DNA from: Rhodoferax sp.
GTDB taxonomy: Bacteria > Pseudomonadota > Gammaproteobacteria > Burkholderiales > Burkholderiaceae_C
DNA: 64,000 bases
NCBI RefSeq assembly: GCF_028688795.1
Contig: NZ_JAQTXM010000007.1
Span: forward strand, 98,561 to 162,560
Direction of reading: 5' to 3'
Numbering within the stretch: position 1 is the stretch's first letter; each line of letters starts with the position of its first letter. A program made the position numbers and the translations under genes. This document shows positions 60,427 to 64,000 of this stretch, one piece after another. The notes below the pieces were generated by a model, which worked only from the letters and a program-made list of their open reading frames with translations, was not told the DNA's origin and did no database searches.

Positions 60427-60920
60427 CAAGGTCTGAAGCGGCCTTTGCTGCTTCGAGGGACGTACGCTCATCATGATGTGATTTTTTACGCGATAAACCT
60501 GTCGTTTGCGACCAGCTGTGACTTGCCGGTGGCGAGTGTGCAGTTCGATGAAAACAACGTCCAATTGCCGACCGTCAGCCGCTGCAAACCGCAGTTTTTG
60601 TTTAAGCATTTTCCAGTCAATGCATGGAACGTGTCCACCTTCCTGGCTCAGTACCTCCCAGATCAGCGCCGCGTTGTAGCGCATCGACCGGGCCAAGTCG
60701 GTAAGGTATTTGGCTGCAACCTGCTGCGCTTGTGATGCCTCCTTGAAGAGTTCAGCCATGAATGCTTGTGAAATGCGAATGCAAGACAGACCGATAACCC
60801 GTTTAATTTTCTGGTGCGCGTGGTCTGCGAACTGTGAAGGCAATAGCCTGTTTAGCTAACCCAATCTAACGTTTTTGGTTGTAAAGTAATGCTCTGTTGC
60901 AAAAGCGCTCGGAGCCCAAA
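60427..60920. other. Intergenic region after the metal-efflux genes
   Basis: About 490 bp. Readings exist on both strands (up to 170 codons on the minus strand, 60331-60843) but none has a ribosome-binding site and the minus-strand one overlaps the preceding gene. I do not call a gene here. Confidence 0.4.
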
Positions 60921-61139
60921 ATGCCCAACGAACAAAATCCAACAATCGAAATCCGCGTTTGCTGGAACGGCTTGGAGAGAAGAAATCCCAACGACAAGCC
61001 TGTCGAGTATGGCTCATGGCATCCTGATTCACCCGATAGAAGAGAAAAGCTTAGAGTTATCGTGGAATCAGGTAATGCTGCCAATGGAGCAGGGTCACAT
61101 TGGATTGATGCACGAGAAACATCTTCAACAACCAAATAA
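60921..61139 (+). CDS. Hypothetical protein
   Basis: Protein of 72 residues with no recognised family: a short beta-rich start (TIEIRVCWNGLERR) and a polar rest (VEYGSWHPDSPDRREKLRVI, then GNAANGAGSHWIDARE). GGAG lies 7 bases before the ATG. It sits directly before the second 427-bp repeat element and could be a remnant of a larger mobile unit. Confidence 0.45.
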   Translation: MPNEQNPTIEIRVCWNGLERRNPNDKPVEYGSWHPDSPDRREKLRVIVESGNAANGAGSHWIDARETSSTTK

Positions 61140-61205
61140 CCGACGGGCTATTAAACTGAATGTCGGCTTTGGAGGAGGCTGTTCGACAGACTCTATGACT
61201 GCAAC

Positions 61206-61632
61206 GGGTCTTTATGCAGAGATGTACATAGAGGCTGTTATGCACAGTTCCCAGTTATGGGCAATTGCCGTTTGAAGTGAGTTGCCTGTCATTGGCAAAT
61301 TCATACCAATGCAAGGTTTTTTTCTCTACATAATTTCATCGGTCAGCATTTGACTAAGCCTCGGAACGGCGAGCCAATGATGAGCGTGGTTTTACGTGTT
61401 CTGAGCACTATTTGATACTCGCCTCCATTGGGCGGGGGTGACTTTGACACAAATGCGTGGCATGTACGCACTACAGCGGAAACGCACGACTAGAAAATTT
61501 TGAGGTGTAAGAATCAGCAGAATTATGGTGAGTTGCAACTTCCAGACATCCGAAGAAAGTCAACATCCATGCGGCTTCCACGCGAAATGCCAAATCAAAC
61601 TGTTCATAACTGGGAACTGTGCATAAGGGTCT
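61206..61632. mobile_element. 427-bp repeat element, copy 2 (MITE-like)
   Basis: Copy of 53244-53670 in the same orientation, 7962 bp away, with one base different. The 22-bp inverted repeats are at 61238-61259 and 61605-61626, and GGGTCT flanks both ends. The two copies bracket the c-di-GMP and metal-efflux genes. Confidence 0.7.
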
Positions 61633-61725
61633 TCTGGAGTCATCCTCAGCCAAAAGCCCAATGACTCCTGACGGGAAGCCGGTATTGACGACAGTTGCCA
61701 ATAGCAAGCTGATCCGCCCAGTTTG

Positions 61726-62465
61726 TTACTCCCCAGGCTTCACACCCGGTAAGAATTCGATCCCAGTGCGCTTGACCAATTCCGCATAACTGACCGGCTT
61801 CGATCCATGGGTGGCATCGTCATTCAAATGCCAGTAAGCCCAAGCCCGGTTCTTGCTCTGGTCGTACACCAGCTTGAACAGGTATTTCGGTACGCGCACC
61901 TGGCCCGGTCCAATGCTGGGACTCTGGGCAATGTTGGGGGTGAACACCGGGCCGGTGATGACATACACATCGCCGGTGGCTCTGGAGGCATATTGCCGGG
62001 TCGGCGTCTCCACTGTCTTGGCCCACGCCCCTTTGTTGTGTTCCGGTGCCTGCGGCACCATGTTGGCCAGCGAGAAACTTTGTGCCATGGCTTCAGCGGT
62101 TCGCATGTCACCCGCCGGTGCATGTGGCCACGGTCATAACCACTGCCCTTGTAATCCTCCAAGGTCGCCCGCTCAGACGATCGTAGCCTGGCATCTGCAA
62201 AAAAGCGGGTCGAGCGTTTTTGTGGGGGCTCGGCCATCACCGCCTGAGTAAGTTTTTCCGCGACGAAGACCGGGGTTTTGCTCTCCCCTGAATGCAGGAT
62301 GGCAAATGAGTCGAAACACAAGGCCCGGTCCGTGGGGCCTTGGGTCAGTAGCGGCGCCTTGCCATTGGCAAAAAACTGGGGGCAAGCAGCAAAGGTGTCT
62401 GCGGCCTGGCTGGTGGTGCAAGCCCATAACAGCAGCGTGAATGCGAAACGAAACAGTTGCGGCAC
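61726..62465 (-). pseudogene. DNA/RNA non-specific endonuclease, frameshifted
   Basis: Secreted nuclease of the NUC/EndA type broken by one missing base. The first frame (from about 62465) has a leader (FRFAFTLLLWACTTSQA) and runs to the active-site segment YKGSGYDRGHM; the second frame (from 62106) continues with MRTAEAMAQSFSLANMVPQ. Adding one G after ATG near 62122 restores DRGHMAPAGD, the catalytic motif. The first start is not certain (GTG at 62465). A sequencing error is the alternative to a true pseudogene. Confidence 0.75.
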
Positions 62466-62532
62466 GATGTCAATCAGTCTAAATGTTGGAAGGGCAAGTA
62501 GAGCATGGCTGGCAGGTCGACCGGTTCGGTTT

Positions 62533-62568
62533 GTTCGTTCAGTTCGTTCAGTTCGTTCAACCCACCTG
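62533..62568. repeat. 9-bp tandem repeat, four units
   Basis: GTTCGTTCA repeated four times without mismatch, at and just beyond the 3' end of the minus-strand gene at 62557-63327. Change in unit number would keep the frame and only alter the end of that protein. Confidence 0.8.
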
Positions 62569-63327
62569 GTCACCATCAACCACCAAGCCACCCTGGTCAG
62601 ACAGCCCATCACCGGGCAGACCCAGATCACGCACCGGGGTTGCCTTGGCCAGCGCCATCCAGACCCCAAACGGCAATTCCGGGGCAGGCCGCTTGGGCGC
62701 CATCCGCATCACCTCCAGCTGGTTACCCTGGTACACCATCACCCCGCACTCCAGTGGAATCTCATTGGCCTTGGCAATCGGATGACCACTGCGATCACAA
62801 CCCAATACATACCAGCATTGCCCACCCAGGTCCAGGTAGGCCGCACGTTTGTCCGGACGTTTGAGGTCACCCAGCAAGTCGGCCCGGCTGACCTTGATCT
62901 CATGCACGATGGGTTCCAGGTAAGCCTGCACACTGCTGTTGCGAATCGAGAACACGTCGGGCATGGCCATCTTCCAGCGTCCCGGTGTCGTCTCATCTGT
63001 CGGTGCCACCCTGGCCCGCAGGCTCAGGTTCTTCCAGACCAGCCGACCATCTCGCAGCATGGCCTTGGTCACTTGGTCCACCAGGGTCTCATGGGCGGAC
63101 ATCACCTGGCGGTTGTTTCGAGCAGCCTGGGCCAGGTACTGGATGCCTTGATCGGTGACCCGGACAAGGTCATGCCCATCACGGCTGTGCCGCTCCAGCA
63201 GACCCGCAGCCAACAATTCAATCTCGACCACATCCAGGCAGGGCCAACCCGCAGAGCGGTAAACCTCCCTGAGCCGTTTGGCATGGATGCGTTTCAGGCT
63301 GGGTGCGCCGGCGGGTATCTCTGTCAT
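62557..63327 (-). CDS. Hypothetical protein, possibly nuclease-like (MmcB-like)
   Basis: Protein of 256 residues with a winged-helix-like N terminus (about 1-75: RIHAKRLREVYRSAGWPCLD, then LLAAGLLERH, then VTDQGIQYLAQ) and a middle domain with PDVFSIRNSS, IVHEIKVSRADLLGDLKRPD and YVLGCDRSGH, which suggests a PD-(D/E)xK nuclease fold (D, then E-x-K). That layout is reminiscent of the MmcB DNA-repair family. It lies 13 bp after the umuC fragment on the same strand, fitting a mutagenesis/repair cassette. The assignment is tentative. Confidence 0.6.
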   Translation of the reverse strand: MTEIPAGAPSLKRIHAKRLREVYRSAGWPCLDVVEIELLAAGLLERHSRDGHDLVRVTDQGIQYLAQAARNNRQVMSAHETLVDQVTKAMLRDGRLVWKNLSLRARVAPTDETTPGRWKMAMPDVFSIRNSSVQAYLEPIVHEIKVSRADLLGDLKRPDKRAAYLDLGGQCWYVLGCDRSGHPIAKANEIPLECGVMVYQGNQLEVMRMAPKRPAPELPFGVWMALAKATPVRDLGLPGDGLSDQGGLVVDGDQVG

Positions 63328-63340
63328 GGTGCTCTCCCGC

Positions 63341-63885
63341 TCAGGCCCTGGCCACTGGCAGGTCAGCGAGACAGGTGGTGTAACCGGGTGTGCGGCGTTG
63401 CTGCTTCATCGACCAGAGCCGTTTGTCGCCAGCCAGCCCGCTACTGGCCATCTTCAGGGTGCCACGGCCATAACGCTGGTTCAGACCATCCATGGCGGAC
63501 ATGAGTTGTGTCTTGTCGGCGGCTTGACCCTGGGGGTCGTCTGATGCATAGCCCAGGTCAAGTTCACCCTGGCTCACCGAATCAGATTGCAGGTCCAGCA
63601 ACATGACACCGGCCTTGGCCAGTTTGAAGCCAGGTCGGTAGATGGTCTTGAGACCGAGCAAGGCGGCATGGACGATGACGCCGGTGTCGGCACTGGGCCT
63701 TACCAGTGGCACGCTCATGGAGCGGCTGTACTGGGCATCCTTGCGAAATGGGCTGGTGCGGATGAAGACCATCACCTGGGTCGCCAGGCTGTGCTGCTTC
63801 CTGAGCTTCTCGGCCGCCCGGCTGGCAAACTCAGTCACGGCTTCATTCAGTTGTTCAAGTTCAGTGACCGGGTTGTTGCCGCCGA
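63341..63885 (-). pseudogene. umuC: DNA polymerase V subunit UmuC, C-terminal fragment
   Basis: About 180 codons from the C-terminal (little-finger and tail) part of UmuC: VMVFIRTSPFRKDAQYSRSM, then YRPGFKLAKAGVMLLDLQ and LNQRYGRGTLKMASSGLAGD. The N-terminal polymerase domain is missing because an insertion sequence end begins at about 63886; the first codons of the open frame (MAQFSVGG) come from that element. The remaining frame is intact to the stop. Confidence 0.8.
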
Positions 63886-64000
63886 CCGAAAACTGAGCCA
63901 CTTTTAGAGGATATGCCGACCCAAAACTGAGCCAGGTGTTTTACTAGCGCTGCCTACTTTTTAGGCAGGAGCAAACAAGGTGATCACCATGGAACTATTA
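63886..64000 (+). mobile_element. Left end of an IS21-like insertion sequence (continues outside window)
   Basis: The end carries the repeated block AAACTGAGCCA at 63889-63899 and again at 63924-63934, as in the multiple terminal repeats of IS21-family elements. An ATG at 63989 (GGTG before it) starts a frame that runs off the edge, probably the first transposase gene. The exact family is not certain. Confidence 0.6.

Noticed and set aside
60331..60843. 170-codon minus-strand frame after the metal-efflux genes
   Set aside because: It overlaps a supported gene, has no ribosome-binding site and no recognisable family; kept as intergenic.
62278..63504. 408-codon plus-strand frame at the right end
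   Set aside because: It covers the nuclease remnant, the hypothetical gene and part of umuC on the other strand; no domain.

Overview
The window looks like chromosome from a chemolithoautotrophic, sulfur-oxidising betaproteobacterium, most likely a Rhodoferax-like member of the Comamonadaceae. This is inferred from protein content and gene order (soxCDYZAXB, form II RuBisCO with cbbQ and cbbO, a yacG-zapD-coaE-pilD block, and a family of short extragenic repeats). No rRNA or tRNA gene was seen to confirm it.

Positions 1-23536 are a large sulfur-oxidation region. It starts inside a SoeABC-type cytoplasmic sulfite dehydrogenase, followed by a TSUP anion exporter with its DUF1634 partner, a tandem universal stress protein and an unusual AhpD-like/Rieske fusion. 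Next come a FadL/OmpP1 outer-membrane channel, a DsrE-like protein, a flavocytochrome c sulfide dehydrogenase set, a YeeE transporter, a SoxH-like metallohydrolase, a SoxW-like thioredoxin, an FNR-like regulator with an FNR-type box nearby, a lipoprotein, a second FadL channel, a small cytochrome c and an ArsR regulator. The Sox genes soxC-D-Y-Z-A-X-B close the region. Together they could take sulfide, sulfur, thiosulfate and sulfite to sulfate.

Positions 23953-35056 hold the most unusual locus: thirteen tightly packed genes for a membrane complex combining Mrp-antiporter subunits with a complex-I-like arm, in the order known for archaeal membrane-bound sulfane reductase (Mbx/Mbs) and energy-converting hydrogenase-related (Ehr) complexes. 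Two antiporter subunits are fused into one 1041-residue protein. The ferredoxin-like subunit is fused to an FAD/NAD(P)H oxidoreductase of the GltD type. The large subunit lacks the C-terminal cysteines of [NiFe] hydrogenases. Next to sox on one side and cbbO-cbbQ-cbbM on the other, it may couple an ion gradient to NAD(P) reduction for carbon fixation; this is inference.

Positions 35262-40351 hold the RuBisCO activase pair and cbbM on the minus strand. Positions 40534-43878 hold housekeeping genes (parA, yacG, zapD, coaE, pilD). Positions 44101-45864 are small hypothetical genes and an HTH regulator.

Positions 46318-52761 carry a two-component system and divergent PepSY, SHP and diheme cytochrome c, ferric-reductase-like and TerB-like genes. 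Positions 53000-64000 are more plastic: a 427-bp element present twice with one difference, c-di-GMP enzymes, a truncated chemoreceptor, a cation-efflux gene, a frameshifted nuclease, and a umuC fragment cut by the end of an IS21-like element at the right edge.
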